Assembly: GCA_024760905.1 (NCBI GenBank)
Contig: CM045745.1
Location: forward strand, 13,357,782-13,421,781
Reading direction: 5' to 3'
Origin: Plotosus lineatus
Lineage: Eukaryota > Chordata > Actinopteri > Siluriformes > Plotosidae
DNA length: 64,000 nt
Shown here: piece after piece, positions 21,126-33,415 of the stretch
Layout: every line of letters begins with the position of its first letter
Numbering within the stretch: position 1 is the stretch's first letter
The notes under the pieces: generated by a model
Database searches by the model: none
The model's input: the letters and a program-made list of their open reading frames with translations, nothing else
What the model was told of the DNA's origin: nothing
Translations under genes and position numbers: made by a program

Positions 21126-21436
21126 GAGGCAGTGGTGGCCTGGTGGTAAGGTGCCGGATCACTGATCCGAAGGTTGGGGGCCACTGTCCCTCCAGTGCAG
21201 CTAAATGGGTCATCAAAGGCCGGCCATGTCTCTCACTGTCTATCGTATGAGGCATGTAAAAGAACCATTGCTGACTTTTGACAAGAGTAGGCTGCATAGT
21301 AGTCAGCGTATTTCTGCCCTGTGATGGCCTGGCAAGCTGTCCAGGGGGCACCCTGCCTCGCCCAGAGTCAGCTGAGATGGGCATCTGCCTCCCTGCGACC
21401 CTAATAAGGATTAAGTGGCTCAGAAATTGAATGAAC
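21126..21436 (+). repeat. SINE-B copy with deletion at the B box
   Basis: The head GGCAGTGGTGGCCTGGTGG runs to AAGGTTGGGGG and then jumps to CCACTGTCCCTCCAGTGCAG. About 25 bp including the usual GTTCGAG B box is missing, so the copy probably lacks a working Pol III promoter. The tail ends GAAATTGAATGAACG. Confidence 0.8.
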
Positions 21437-21905
21437 GATGTCTGACCAGAAAGAGAGAATTTTGTATATCAGGAGAAAGCTATTCATGCACAAGTTTTAT
21501 TTCTGTTCTTACAGTCGTTGTCACAGCAGCGGTGCAAGAATCTATAATACAAACTAATCACCTCCTTTATCGCGAATGTATATCTTTATGCTTTTATGGG
21601 TTGGCTTCACAAAGTGGACACTGCAGAGCTTTAATGTTGCTTATAGTAAACTTTTAAAATCTTGTTAAACCTAAATATGAAACACAGTGCAAGTCTTTTT
21701 TGACTATGCACAAAATATGGCCTTCATTCAGTTGGTTTCTTGAATTTTGTCATAAATGAATGATAAATTTTAATTGTGTCAATAGGAGTTTTTGTTGAAA
21801 TATAATTTTATATTTACACTGTCTCCCATAATTATTGTCATCCCTGGTTAAGATGTGTTCAAAGCCTTAAAATGAATTCAACTTTTACTGCAGAATCATA
21901 TATAC
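21437..21905. other. No recognisable gene
   Basis: A small plus-strand frame at 21415-21657 has no recognisable domain. Otherwise AT-rich. Confidence 0.45.
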
Positions 21906-21907
21906 TA

Positions 21908-21939
<32 letters not shown>

Positions 21940-21940
21940 G

Positions 21941-22031
<91 letters not shown>

Positions 22032-22034
22032 ATA
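21906..22034. repeat. (TG)n(TA)n(TG)n microsatellite
   Basis: A TG run, about 35 TA units, then TG again. Predicted frames through it are simple-repeat artefacts. Confidence 0.95.
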
Positions 22035-22035
22035 T

Positions 22036-22244
22036 GTGGTTATCACATCTGCCTCACAGCAAGAAGGCCTGGGTTCGATTCCTGGCCTGGGCAATTCTGT
22101 GTGGAGTTTGCATGTTCTCCCCATGCTTGCGTGGGTTTCCTCTGGGTGCTTCGGTTTCCTCCCACAGTCCAAAGACATGCACAGTAGGTTAATTGGCTGT
22201 TCTAAATTGCCCGTAGGTTGGCAGAAGGTCCTGCGACTCAGGCA

Positions 22245-22247
<3 letters not shown>
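22036..22247 (+). repeat. SINE-V copy (DANA/mermaid-like)
   Basis: GTGGTTATCACATCTGCCTC and the B box GGGTTCGATTCC form the head. The conserved core GTGTGGAGTTTGCATGTTCT, then TCCTCCCACAGTCCAAAGAC and TAGGTTAATTGGC follow. This core is characteristic of the fish V-SINE superfamily. Confidence 0.85.

Positions 22248-22322
<75 letters not shown>
22248..22322. repeat. (TA)n(TG)n microsatellite
   Basis: TA then TG units, between the SINE-V copy and a MITE-2 end. Confidence 0.95.
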
Positions 22323-22326
<4 letters not shown>

Positions 22327-22436
22327 ACATGTACAATACTGCTTTACATGTAAAATGCTGTTCAATTCAATTTCCGAAAAATGCAGGTTATAAAAAAAGG
22401 CACTGGAATGGATTAATTTCGTAAGGGGGGGTACCA

Positions 22437-22439
<3 letters not shown>
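22323..22439 (+). mobile_element. MITE-2 right-end fragment
   Basis: TTTACATGTAAAATGCTGTTC, GGAATGGATTAATTTCGTAAG and GGTACCACTG match the right end of MITE-2 copy 2 (45130-45233). The left part is missing. Confidence 0.7.

Positions 22440-22494
<55 letters not shown>
22440..22494. repeat. (TG)n(TA)n(TG)n microsatellite
   Basis: Simple dinucleotide repeats. Confidence 0.95.
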
Positions 22495-22495
<1 letters not shown>

Positions 22496-22892
22496 ATTAT
22501 TTCACACTGAAACATGTCGCCAAATGTAACCTTCAACTGAAGTGAATTATAATTAAAAAATCCCTGTTCCACAAAATCAGCTGTTCACCAGTTAGCAACA
22601 CCTCTAACAATTCCTAGGAACTCAATGTAATTGAGGTATTTCTGTCATTTCTACAGTCATTTGCAAAGATGATCGGACTATCTAGGACCATTTCTCTTGT
22701 CCAATCTTCAACCTGGGAACACATCTTAACCAGGGGTGGCAATAATTAGGGAGGGCAGTGTGTATAATACACATAATACACTTTTTAAATCAAAACATGT
22801 TTCTGTGGTATTTCTAATGTCTTTTTTATTTGTGTAAGTCATTATGAATATGGATAGTCTAATAAAACTGCATCGTTTAAGATTAACAGTGT
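22495..22892. other. No recognisable gene
   Basis: Unique sequence; the text around 22700-22760 (CACATCTTAACCAGGGGTGGC and AATAATTAGGGAGGGCAGTG) resembles, in reverse, 21820-21850 (CTCCCATAATTATTGTCATC). These may be the two ends of one transposon interrupted by the microsatellites and SINE-V. Confidence 0.45.
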
Positions 22893-23162
22893 ATGCTACG
22901 CTCCCAGTGCAGTCAACTCGGTCATCAAAGGCCGGCAATGTCTCTCAGTGTCTATGGTGAGAGGCTGTAATAGAACCATTGCTGACTTTCGTCAAGAGTA
23001 GCTGCAAAGCCGTCAGCATGTTTCTGCCCTGCGATGGCTTGGCGAGCTGTCCAGGGAGTACTCTGCCCTCGCCCAGAGTCGGCTGAGATGGGCACCTGTC
23101 TCCTCGCGACCCTAAGCGATTAGGATTAAGCGATTACAGAAACTGAATGAATGAATAAATGA
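22893..23162 (+). repeat. SINE-B copy, 5'-truncated
   Basis: Starts in the body (CCCAGTGCAGTCAACTCGG), lacks the tRNA head, and ends in GAATGAATGAATAAATGAG. A seven-base internal duplication (GCGATTA) is seen near the tail. Confidence 0.85.
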
Positions 23163-23504
23163 GTATATGCTACAGCTATGATATGTTACTTAATAAAAGT
23201 ACAGTAATCCTAGCAAATTATACAATTTGAAATTGAGCTATCAGATATGTTTTTTTAGTTTTCTTTGCATGAAATTACACAGTCAGGAGCATGATAAAGT
23301 TTGTTTTTGCTTTTATGGGCTTTTCCTGAATTCCAAATTTCTCGTCTATATGCTAGTACTATTATTTGTACTTTTTTTTTTTTTTTTGATTTTTTTTTTT
23401 TTTTTTTTTAAGTTTGGTAAACGAGACCACTTATGAGGAAATTTTTACATTTTGCTATGTACAAGGCCAACATACCAGTCTCATCCTCTTTGGGCAAAAT
23501 AGTG
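23163..23504. other. No gene; T-rich tract
   Basis: Poly-T runs at 23372-23386 and 23391-23409. Nothing else recognised. Confidence 0.5.
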
Positions 23505-23790
23505 TTGCAGTGGTTAGCACCGTTGCCTCCCAGCAAGGTAGTTCTGTGTAATAACCTCAGAGCAGACTGGAGACTATCTGTGTGGAGTTTGCATGTTCCT
23601 GCATATGTATCTTTCAGGTACTTTGGATTCCTCCCACAGTATAAAGACATGTGCATTAGATTAACTGACTACAGTAAATTTCCTATTTGAGATAATGTGA
23701 GTGTGACTTTGCCCAGGGTACACCCTGTCTCTTGCCTCAAGTCAGTTGAGATTGGCTCCCTGTGTCCCTAATGCATAAGCCATATAGATG
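23505..23790 (+). repeat. Diverged SINE-V copy
   Basis: GCAGTGGTTAGCACCGTTGC (A-box region), GTGTGGAGTTTGCATGTTCC and TTCCTCCCACAGTATAAAGAC, then a tail GTCAGTTGAGATTGGCTCCC. The B-box region is decayed. Confidence 0.75.
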
Positions 23791-24166
23791 GATCTATTTT
23801 ACACTTTAATTTCACACCATGCAAAGTCAGTGGATACAAGTTGTGACTTTAAATAACAGTCTGGTAATCCCAGGGGATCCACTAGTTAAGATCCTTCAAT
23901 TAAGAGAAGTCAAACGGAGGTTACTTTATTGTAGTGTAATAAATGAGAAAATGTAAACTCTCATAAAATAGTAAAACATATTCAGCACTTTTTTTTTTCC
24001 ATCACTGTCACTGTGAATCTTACTGCTATGCTGGAGGCTTCTGTTTGTTTTATGGCAAATGTAGTTTTAGGTCTGAGTCTTTTCTGTAATCTGATCCAAA
24101 CAATTGTGGTAAACCTGAGTTTACTATGAAATTTTATAAAAGCCTTTAATTTAATTTAGTTTGAGC
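23791..24166. other. No recognisable gene
   Basis: AT-rich unique sequence left of the Tc1-like element. Confidence 0.5.
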
Positions 24167-24168
24167 TA

Positions 24169-25886
24169 CAGTCATTTGAAAAAAATTAGGACACCATATT
24201 AAGGAGTCAACTCTTTATTAAGATATTTTCACGTAACAATGTCCAGTCTTGTCTTTTTTTTTTTATTTCTGGAGAAGAAAAGTGATTTAATTGTAATTAA
24301 ACAGCATAATTGAATGTATTGTTACTCTTCAAACAAAAAGATATGAACAACAATGCATACTTCAAAGGAGGAAAAAAAAATTAGGACACCCTACTCCCCA
24401 ACATCTGGAGTCACCCCCTTTGGCTGAAACAATTTCATGGAGATGTTTCTTGGAGCCTTCTACCAGTCTCTCTCACCTCGATCTGAGGAAAGGTTACCTC
24501 AGTTCTCAGTGCACAATTCTTTCAGCTGTGAGATGTTTGAGAGGGTTCTTGCATGCACAGCCCATGTCAAGTCACCCCATATCATCTCAATGGGATTAAG
24601 ATCCAGGCTGTGACTGGACTATTCCAGGACTCTCCACTTTTTAGTTTTCAGCCAGTCTTTGGTGGATTTACTGGTATGTTTTGGGTCATTGTCATGCAAA
24701 TGTTAGCATGTGACACCAATACAGTATTTTCTTATTGTTGTAATAATGGTTATTGAGCGCATTTCTACTTTTTAACTCTCTAGACTTAATAAGCAAAACC
24801 CGGATGTTCTCGATAAATATAAATATAAAGTGTCCAGTTTCGCTTCAGCTTTAATGGTTTACAGATGGTTTCACATGTTCTTCAAGCCCCCTCTGACACA
24901 CAGTGGAATTCATGGTGGATTCTGTGATGGTGAACTGCCAGATCCTGCTGCAGCAACGCAACCCAAAACCATGACACTTCCACCTCCATGCTTCACAGCT
25001 GGTATGAGGTTCTTTTCCTGGAATGCTGTATTTTGTTTCTGCCCATGTTTTCTGTTTTGGTGTCCCATTAATTCAACTTAAAACTCATCTATTCAAAGAA
25101 CATTATTCTCGAAGACCTGGTCTTTGTCTGTGTTCTCTCTGGCAAACTTCAGTCAGGCCTGTTTCGAAAACGATGGTTTCCTTCTTGCACACGTCCATGA
25201 AGGTCAAACTTGTGTCGTCGCTTTCTGATAGTAGAGTCATGCACTTTCACATTGATGGTAACAAGAGCCTGTCGGAGCTCCTGTAATGTTTTAGTGATTT
25301 TGATGACTTCTTTTGGCGTCTTGCCAACTGGGGATAAACTTGCTTGGACAGACAGACCTCGATACAGTGGCCATTGTTTTGAATGTCCTCCTCTTGTAAA
25401 TAATTTTCCAGATGATGGGGAAATAGCTGATGTCAAATTCTTTTGATATCTTTTTAAATCCAGTACCAGATTCATAAGCAGCCACAATCTCCTTTCTGAG
25501 GGCCTCAGACAGCTCTTTGGATCTCAGCATGATACTCAGTCTCACTTCAACAGACAGGTGTACACCAGACTTAATGTCTGAGGTTTAAATAGGGTGAGCC
25601 TTCTGAAAAATGCTGGGTAACGATGTTGTGATCATGTGCACATTGATCTGATACACCTGTGTGTGATTATAGTCATTTTCAGTTGGAAAATATGTGGGGG
25701 AGTCTTAATTTTTTTCCCTCTTCATAGCTTTTGTAAGTAAAAATATGTTAATTTATGTTGTTTATTTACATTTAAATCACTTTCTTTTCCATCAATAAAT
25801 AAAAACAAGATTGGACATTATGTGAACTTTTCTTAATAAAAAATTTACTATTTAATGGGGTGTCCAAATTTTTTTTTTAATGACTG
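24169..25886 (-). mobile_element. Tc1-like transposon G
   Basis: Terminal inverted repeats CAGTCATTTGAAAAAAATT (left) and AATTTTTTTTTTAATGACTG (right), continuing into AGGACACC and GGTGTCC, lie between TA dinucleotides (24167-24168 and 25887-25888). Length is 1.72 kb, usual for Tc1. It encodes a broken transposase on the minus strand. Confidence 0.88.
24400..25527 (-). pseudogene. Tc1-like transposase, degenerate
   Basis: The N-terminus is best preserved from ATG 25527: MLRSKELSEALRKEIVAAYE and GFKKISKEFDIS, the paired-like helix-turn-helix that binds the terminal repeats. The frame is broken after about 70 codons. Further on, fragments appear in shifted frames, including the DLNPIEMIWGDLTWAVHAR segment (about 24600-24530), which carries the third acidic residue of the DD34E triad. 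Around 24700-24880 the text does not match transposase, so an insertion or decay is likely. Non-functional. Confidence 0.8.
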
Positions 25887-25892
25887 TATACC

Positions 25893-26482
25893 ATTGCTTT
25901 TTTTTGGAGAGGGGGTATGACCCTAGGGGGGAACCTGCTTTTCTGGAATTGTCTCCGAGAATTCAGTGTAATTGCACCTCCACTCCACTAGTTGTCTATC
26001 GCTCACATTGTCGCGCGATAATATGGTGGTTTTTCGCACAAGCAAATGATATGAAGTGCAGTAACCAACCCCTCAAGAAACAACACGGAAAATTTTCTAA
26101 CAGGAACGAAGAGAAAGATGGAGAGAGACGGAAATATTAAGAAATAAATAAGTTGAATGAGTTTAAATGAGGATGTATTTTTTTTTTTTTTTAATTTCAG
26201 GCACATTGGTGCACTTTAAATCTTTTCTATTACAGATTAAAAAAAAATGTTAATGGAGTTTTTCTTTATTGTAAGTTGAATTATGTTTCTTTCTTTTTTG
26301 TTTATAATGTTAATAAAGATACAATGTTATGCAGAGGTATACTAATAACTGTTCTAATACTTTTATAGACAAATACTATAATACCATTTATAGTTGTTCG
26401 TGGGGCTGGGAGGGGGCTGGAATTTTTTTTTTTTCTTCATGGGGGCGCCACAGAAAATAATTGAGAAGCACTGCTGTATACT
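25893..26482 (+). mobile_element. hAT-like remnant
   Basis: The right end GAGAAGCACTGCTGTA reads inward on the minus strand as CAGTGCTTCTCAATTATTTT, a hAT-style terminus. A plus-strand frame near 26050-26137 (MKCSNQPLKKQHGKFSNRNE) resembles the basic N-terminus of hAT transposases. No matching left end is clear. Confidence 0.45.
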
Positions 26483-26566
26483 AACAGTTTTACAATTATC
26501 ACTGAAGGCAGGGTGGATGTATTTGAATACTAGTATATACACACATCCATACATATACCCACAGAT

Positions 26567-26567
<1 letters not shown>

Positions 26568-26597
<30 letters not shown>

Positions 26598-26612
26598 GTG
26601 TGTGTATGTATA
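26568..26612. repeat. (TA)n / (TATG)n microsatellite
   Basis: A TA run grading into TATG and TG, abutting the left end of Tc1-like element H. Confidence 0.9.
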
Positions 26613-26962
26613 CTGTACAGTGCTGTGCCAAAATTTTTGCCCCCTTACTTTTTTTTTACTGATTGTCACACTTCACGTTTTCAGATCATCCAACAAATTT
26701 CAACATTACTCAAAGATAACCCAAGTATTCAAAAAATTCAATTTTCCTGTTGTAATTTTGTTTGTTCAGAGAACAATCCAATCCAAACCTAGATGAACCT
26801 CTGTGAAAAAGGAATTGCCCCCCCCCAAAGTTAAAAGGTGAAGTAATCCTGATTAATCCCATTATTCAGTTTCATGGCCACACCCAGGCCTGATTGCTTC
26901 CAGACATTTCCAATCAGGAGACCCCGAACATAAAACCTGTCTGACAAGGTGAGGTAGCATCA

Positions 26963-28290
<1,328 letters not shown>

Positions 28291-28519
28291 TTAGGGGGGC
28301 AATTACTTATTCACATGGGCCCTTTGTAGGTTCAGATGTTTTTCTCCTTAATAAATGCAATTGGTGGTGAAAACTGAATCTTGTGATTACTTGTGTTTTA
28401 TCTTTGTATAATATTTAGGTTTACTTGATCTGAAATGGATGACAGTGACAAACTGCAAAAAAAGTGCAAAAAATGTCAGAAATTGGTCAGGGGCTAAAAC
28501 GTTGGCACAGCACTGGGTA

Positions 28520-29034
28520 TGTATATTGACCATCCAGTATGTGGCACCAGCATGCACATAAACTGTTTTTTTAAGCTCGTTTCACTCAGAAATAATAACC
28601 CACGCTGAAGAAAAGTAAATGAAACAACAATCTAATAAAATGAAAAAGGAAAAGTAAACCTGCACCTTACCTTGAAGATGTGATGAGTGTGGCGTAAGTG
28701 ACATGAGAAGAGGACAGGGGTTAGTTTTTTTTTGTTTGTTTGTTTTTTTTTTTGGAAGGAGAAATTTCTTCCATGAGAATTTCTGGGCGTTTTGCAACAC
28801 AAGCAAACTTGTGCTGGTATTTTTAATCAACCACATCGACCCCACTGTGACTGTGAACCATATCAACCCATCTACTCTGCCCTCAGATACATATACACTT
28901 TAATATAGGCCAGTCTATAAAGTTGCTCCATTCTTTTCTTTTATTGTTTATTAATTTATACTATTTATGTATCTATTTATTTATTTACTTATATAATATA
29001 TATGTATGTGTGTATGTTTGTACTTGTATCTATT
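28520..29034. other. No recognisable gene
   Basis: T-rich tracts at 28725-28756. Small frames have no known domain. Confidence 0.45.
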
Positions 29035-29130
29035 TTTGCACCCCCTACTGATGGTACCTCAAGAGCCTGTAACAGTGAATTTCTCCATTGTGAGATTAAT
29101 AAAGCTGTATCTTATCTTATCTTATCTTAA
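29035..29130 (+). repeat. LINE 3' end with (CTTAT)n tail
   Basis: ACAGTGAATTTCTCCATTGTG followed by AGATTAATAAAGCTGTATC and CTTAT repeats is the classic 3' end of a 5'-truncated fish non-LTR retrotransposon. The clade cannot be told from so short a piece. Confidence 0.55.
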
Positions 29131-29890
29131 TTACTTAGCACATGGTAACATATCATTGTCCATAATCACTTTTTTTCAATTTGACAGTTATTTTATCTTT
29201 GCATTTCTTTTCACTACTGTCCTTTTTAATATCTTTCTTAGTTTCCATGGTAACACAGTTTTCAACATAATAATGATCACTAAGAACCACAAAGTTAACA
29301 ATAACCTCGTAAGAGATGCTTATAGAGAAACAGATGCTACTTGACTCACTTAGCATGCAACTGCCACTGAGATGATGATGGGATGCTGTGTGATCACGTG
29401 AACAAGGGATTCTTTGTTTTGCTTACTCATGCGTAGGGCATCTTCATGTTATGAGACATTCCTCTTCTTCCGATGCAGAAAATGCTCATAAGCGTCCCTC
29501 GGTAAGCACGTTCCTTGTATAAAGGGACATTCATCCTGTGAGGTGATACAGGAGATACTATGGAGAAACATAACAGCAAACCCAAGCAGATTTTTGAAGG
29601 TTATTTTTACGTCTTCCAACCATGATATAGGTTGATCATATGAGTTCCTCATGGGTTCAGCAAGTGTAACTAAAGGCATATTTTAAATTTTTTCCCAAGT
29701 TTTAGTTTATGCAGGAAGGAAAGGTCACTAAAATGTGGTCTGTAATGGTGTTTCTTCACATGCATTCAGCGTTTTAGTTCCTAGTACCCTGAAAGAAAGG
29801 AAGGCTGCCTATTCCAAGTCATAACTGTACATGTACTTTTATTCACGCATTGTCCACTCAAGATAGTATATTTTAATCCCCAGATGTAGA
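29131..29890. other. No recognised gene
   Basis: A minus-strand frame (29449-29679, 76 codons) lacks a recognisable domain and convincing splice signals. The rest is unremarkable. Confidence 0.45.
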
Positions 29891-30250
29891 GCCAATCAGA
29901 TTGCACTGCTTTGAGATCACGATTTGGAATCCAGGCTGATGCCGCAGCTGTCCGTGACAGGAACTCAATGGAAGCTAACTGGCCGAGCTTGTACGGAAGG
30001 GAAGGATGGCATATATTCGCTTCCCTGTCACTCACAGAGATCACCAGCCAATTCTGGTCATGTGAGCTCATTTGTACGAGTGGGTGGGTAGCACACGTTA
30101 CCTCTGAGTGTGTTAGACTGCCCCCAAATATGCATGTGCTGCAGTTCAAAAAGAGGCAGTTGTCTAGCATTGCATGCCACAGAGGGAGCATGTGCATGCT
30201 CACGCCCCGCCTTGATTGGTAGTGGACTGGTGATTGCATGACTAAATTAT
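29891..30250 (+). repeat. SINE-R copy 1
   Basis: Shares with 34610-34960 the order ATCCAGGCTGATGCCGCAG, TGGAAGCTAACTGGC, TCCCTGTCACTC, TGTGAGCTCATTTGT, AAATATGCATGTGC and ATGGAGAAATGGGG. It resembles a known fish SINE class with a conserved middle, but the name is uncertain. Confidence 0.6.
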
Positions 30251-30520
30251 GGAGAAATGGGGGAAAAAACATTGTACTGACGTTTCCGAGGATGCAAGAA
30301 TATGGCATGAAATTTGCAATGTTATTTACACAGTGCCCTGGCATGAGTGCTTGAGTTAGAACAGAGTGCTATGAATGATTAATCTGATGTGGTGTTTATC
30401 TTGATTGCTCTGTCTCATCAACACTCAAGGCATTGAATGGATGTTTTAAAATGATTAATGATGATTATATATGGTACTCATGCACATTATTTACTGATAG
30501 ATTATTTGGGTTTTTGGCGG

Positions 30521-30715
30521 CACGGTGGCGTAGTGGTTAGCACGTCCGCCTCACAGCAAGAAGGCCTGGGTTCGATTCCCGGCCTGGGCGTTTCTGTGTG
30601 GAGTTTGCATGTTCTCCCCGTGCTTGTGCGGGTTTCCTCTGGGTGCTCCGGTTTCCTCCCGCAGTCCAAAGACGTACACTGTAGGTTAATTGGCCGTTCT
30701 AAATTGACCGTAGAT
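30521..30715 (+). repeat. SINE-V copy, well preserved head and core
   Basis: CGGCACGGTGGCGTAGTGG (A box), GGGTTCGATTCCCGGCC (B box), GTGTGGAGTTTGCATGTTCT, TTTCCTCCCGCAGTCCAAAG and TAGGTTAATTGGCCG. This is the best SINE-V in the window. The usual L2-like tail is replaced by the sequence at 30716-30970. Confidence 0.9.
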
Positions 30716-30970
30716 TCTCTCCTGCAGCGGCACTGGAACCCAGTCGTATCGGCATTTTGCCCTTCCATTGGATCCTTCCGGTGGCGCCGACACAGGGGGG
30801 GACTTGCTGCTTGGGTAACAGCCTGTCCCTCATTACTCCCTACCCAGGCTCTGCGCTCTGGGGGGTATCACCAGCTGGGGTACCAGCCAGAGCACAGCCA
30901 TAGTCCTTCGGGACTGACGGAGGCCTACCATTTGGGTCGTTGTTGTTCATGTGTTGTGGCTACCTGACGA
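30716..30970 (+). repeat. Unusual SINE-V tail or adjoining LINE fragment
   Basis: This GC-rich block (CGGTGGCGCCGACACAGGGG, GTTGTTGTTCATGTGTTGTG) follows SINE-V's core directly and occurs nowhere else in the window. It may be the 3' tail acquired from another non-LTR element. It is open on the plus strand to 30967 but shows no known domain. Confidence 0.4.
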
Positions 30971-31077
30971 TTATTCCTACTTAGGTTTTCAGTAATAAAA
31001 AGATGTACAGTGTGCTGTTGTGCAAAAATATTTTTTATTGACTTTCTTCTATAAGGGTTCTATTCTTCTTTGAAGTA

Positions 31078-31506
31078 CAGGGGGCAGTGGCATAGGGCGC
31101 TGGATCGCTGATCCTAAGGTTGGGGGTTTGAGACCCACTCTCCACAGGGTTGTCACTGCCCCCCCCCCCCCACACCTAGTGGTATAGGGCACTGGATTGC
31201 TGATCCTGAGGTTGGGGGTTCGAGTCCCACTCTCCACAGGGTTGTCACTGTCCCCCCCAGTGCAGCTAACTGGGTTATCAAAGGCTGGCCATGTCTCTCA
31301 CTGTCTATGGTGTAAGGTTCATGTAAAAGAACCATTGCTGACTTTCGTCAAGAGTAGCTGCAAAGCCTCAGCATGTTTCTGTCCCTTGCTAAAAGGGTTG
31401 TATCAGGTAGAGCATCCGACATAAAAACCTGTGCCAAATCAAACAAGCGAATCAGATGATTCACTGTGACGACCCCTGAAAAAGGGAAAAAGCCGAAAGG
31501 AAATCT
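31078..31506 (+). repeat. SINE-A copy 3 with duplicated tRNA head
   Basis: Two head units lie in tandem: 31080-31158 (GGGGTTTGAGACCCACTCTC) and 31181-31250 (GGGGTTCGAGTCCCACTCTC), each followed by CACAGGGTTGTCACTG. The rest is an ordinary SINE-A ending AAGCCGAAAGGAAATC. TGAAGTACAGGG before and TGAAGTAAAGGG after suggest a duplication placed in the end of MITE-1 copy 3. Confidence 0.85.
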
Positions 31507-31516
31507 CAATGAAGTA

Positions 31517-31990
31517 AAGGGATCCCTAACTTTCTGCGGTTAATTGGTACTGAGATCACCGCGCAACCACCAAATTCCATACAGTAGGATCACCCTCCCC
31601 CAACCCCCCCACCACGACTGACATATACGTACATATATATGTGTATATAATATCAATAAATACATATTCAACACTATAAATGCTTATAATAACTATTAAA
31701 CATTCAAAAATAATGCATAAGATGTAAATAAAATATAAATACACACACTCACGCTCACAGATGCACACTTCACAAAAATGTAACTCGTTTTCATATGAGG
31801 TTGTTTTTTGTTTTGTTTCTTTAGTTTTTTTTTTTTTTTTGCATAATTGGCCTTGTTTTTGTGGCATTTTCCTTAACCTTTTCCCATATTCTTCCTTAAT
31901 TTCCTGATTTTTTAATTCGACGAATATAAAAAAAAAAAACCTGCAATGCACTGAAGCCACATGAATTGAAGCACGAAGTAGCGAGGGATC
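31517..31990 (+). mobile_element. MITE-1 copy 3
   Basis: Left end AAGGGATCCCTAACTTTCTG, right end AAGTAGCGAGGGATC, with the standard interior (ACATATACGTACATATATAT, CAATAAATACATATTCAAC, GCATAATTGGCCTTG, GCAATGCACTGAAGCC). The right terminus is damaged after GGGATC. Confidence 0.85.
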
Positions 31991-32905
31991 ATTGATCCCT
32001 CCCCGACATTCCCCGAGTTATGTTTTTCTGTTTTACGTTTTTTCAATCTTATGGGTTTTTTTTTTCAAAAAAAACCAAAAAAAGTCAAATTTTGAGTTTA
32101 GACTATGCTGACGCAATGATGTAATGATGCTGCGTCTATTGTTTACAAACGACAGACTGAATGTGCCCCTCCTTTTTTCCCAGTTCAGTTTATATATATA
32201 TATATATATGTTAGTTATATAGAGTGTTACTGTTGTGTTAAGATGTCGTCTCTGTGATCTTTGTGTTTACACTGTTTTGTGGACTTTTGTAACCCTAAGC
32301 AAATATGGTTGGTCAGAAGTAAAATGAAAGAAAACCCATACCCAAAACCAAAGATTCACTGCTGGTGATTCATATCAGTGCAGTGCTCACTTAAAAGACC
32401 GGAAGTCCGTATAACCCGCGCTTTGTTTCAAGCAAGTAAACTACTTTTAGCAAGTAAACTACTTTTGGTATTGAGCGCCTCACATATTGCTGTTTTAAGC
32501 TTCATATAAAGTGAGTCGGCTCAGCTTCAGGTAAAGTGACCATCCGTCGACCATCGGAACCGTTTACCAGCAGAAAGATCGCATCATAGAGAATGTTAAA
32601 GGTTATATTTGATACTGCATTTGATATTTTATGAGTGAATTTGATTAAAATTTATCTATTTGAAATTATTTTGCATGAATTTAATTTATTTGAAATTAAT
32701 GTTGATATTATTTGATTTAGTTGATATTATTTTACAATGTTATGTTTATAATAATTGATTTAGGGGTGTTTTATGAGATACGGTAATGGTATTTATGGAT
32801 GTATAGTACAGTATGAGCGTCATATGTCACTGTAACAACTAACGTTCACTTTCAACTTACGTTCGGCCGTCCGGAACCAATTAAAAACATCAGTCGGGGC
32901 GCGTC
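31991..32905. mobile_element. Possible old Tigger-like element
   Basis: The text near 32001 (CCCCGACATTCCCCGAG) and, inward from about 32900, CCCCGACTGATGTTTTTAAT could be decayed inverted ends. Near 32305 a frame reads like KERKPIPKTKDSLLV. A 20-bp direct repeat (AGCAAGTAAACTACTTTT) lies at about 32432-32468. Weak support only. Confidence 0.3.
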
Positions 32906-33242
32906 TGTATTTTATTTCTCTTTTATTATAATTTGTCCCAAATTACAATTTTTGATTGTTAGGTCAGGTACAATTTTTTGCTCATCAAGCTTTTTTCTTT
33001 CTTAAATTCATTAAGACAAAAAAAGACCAGAAAGCAGTAGAACAATAGATCAATGGGATTCTTCTTGCAGAAAATGTGAAGCAACAGCTTTAACTTTACT
33101 ATTAGAAAGTACTGACATTGAACACCTCTTCTATTAAAACAAAATATTTTGCTTGTAGTAGCTCAAGATCTCCTAAATAACAGTTCTAAATGCACTTTTT
33201 ATTATTATTTATCATATTTAGTATTTTATTCTTGTGAGACCA
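32906..33242. other. No recognisable gene
   Basis: AT-rich unique sequence. Confidence 0.5.
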
Positions 33243-33415
33243 GGGCAGTGGTGGCTTAGTGGTTAATGCGATGGTTGGCCAATCTGAAAGTCAGCTGTTC
33301 AATCCCCACTGTTGGGGCCTTGAGCAAGGCCCCGGATCCTCAATTGCTCAAGTTGTATAAAAATTTAGAATTGTAAGTCACTCTGAAGAAGAGTGTCTAC
33401 CAAATGCTGTAAATA
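33243..33415 (+). repeat. SINE-U, a short tRNA-headed SINE
   Basis: GGGCAGTGGTGGCTTAGTGG (A box), AGCTGTTCAATCCCC (B box), GGCCTTGAGCAAGGCCCCGG, and a tail TGTCTACCAAATGCTGTAAA. The tail motif is common to several fish SINEs. One copy in this window. Confidence 0.75.

Noticed and set aside
21872..22572. Open frames rich in Y, I, V, C and H through the microsatellites
   Set aside because: They are translations of (TA)n and (TG)n repeats, not proteins.
29449..29679. 76-codon minus-strand frame as a small secreted peptide
   Set aside because: There is no clear signal peptide, no splice acceptor before the first methionine, and no repeat or homology support.
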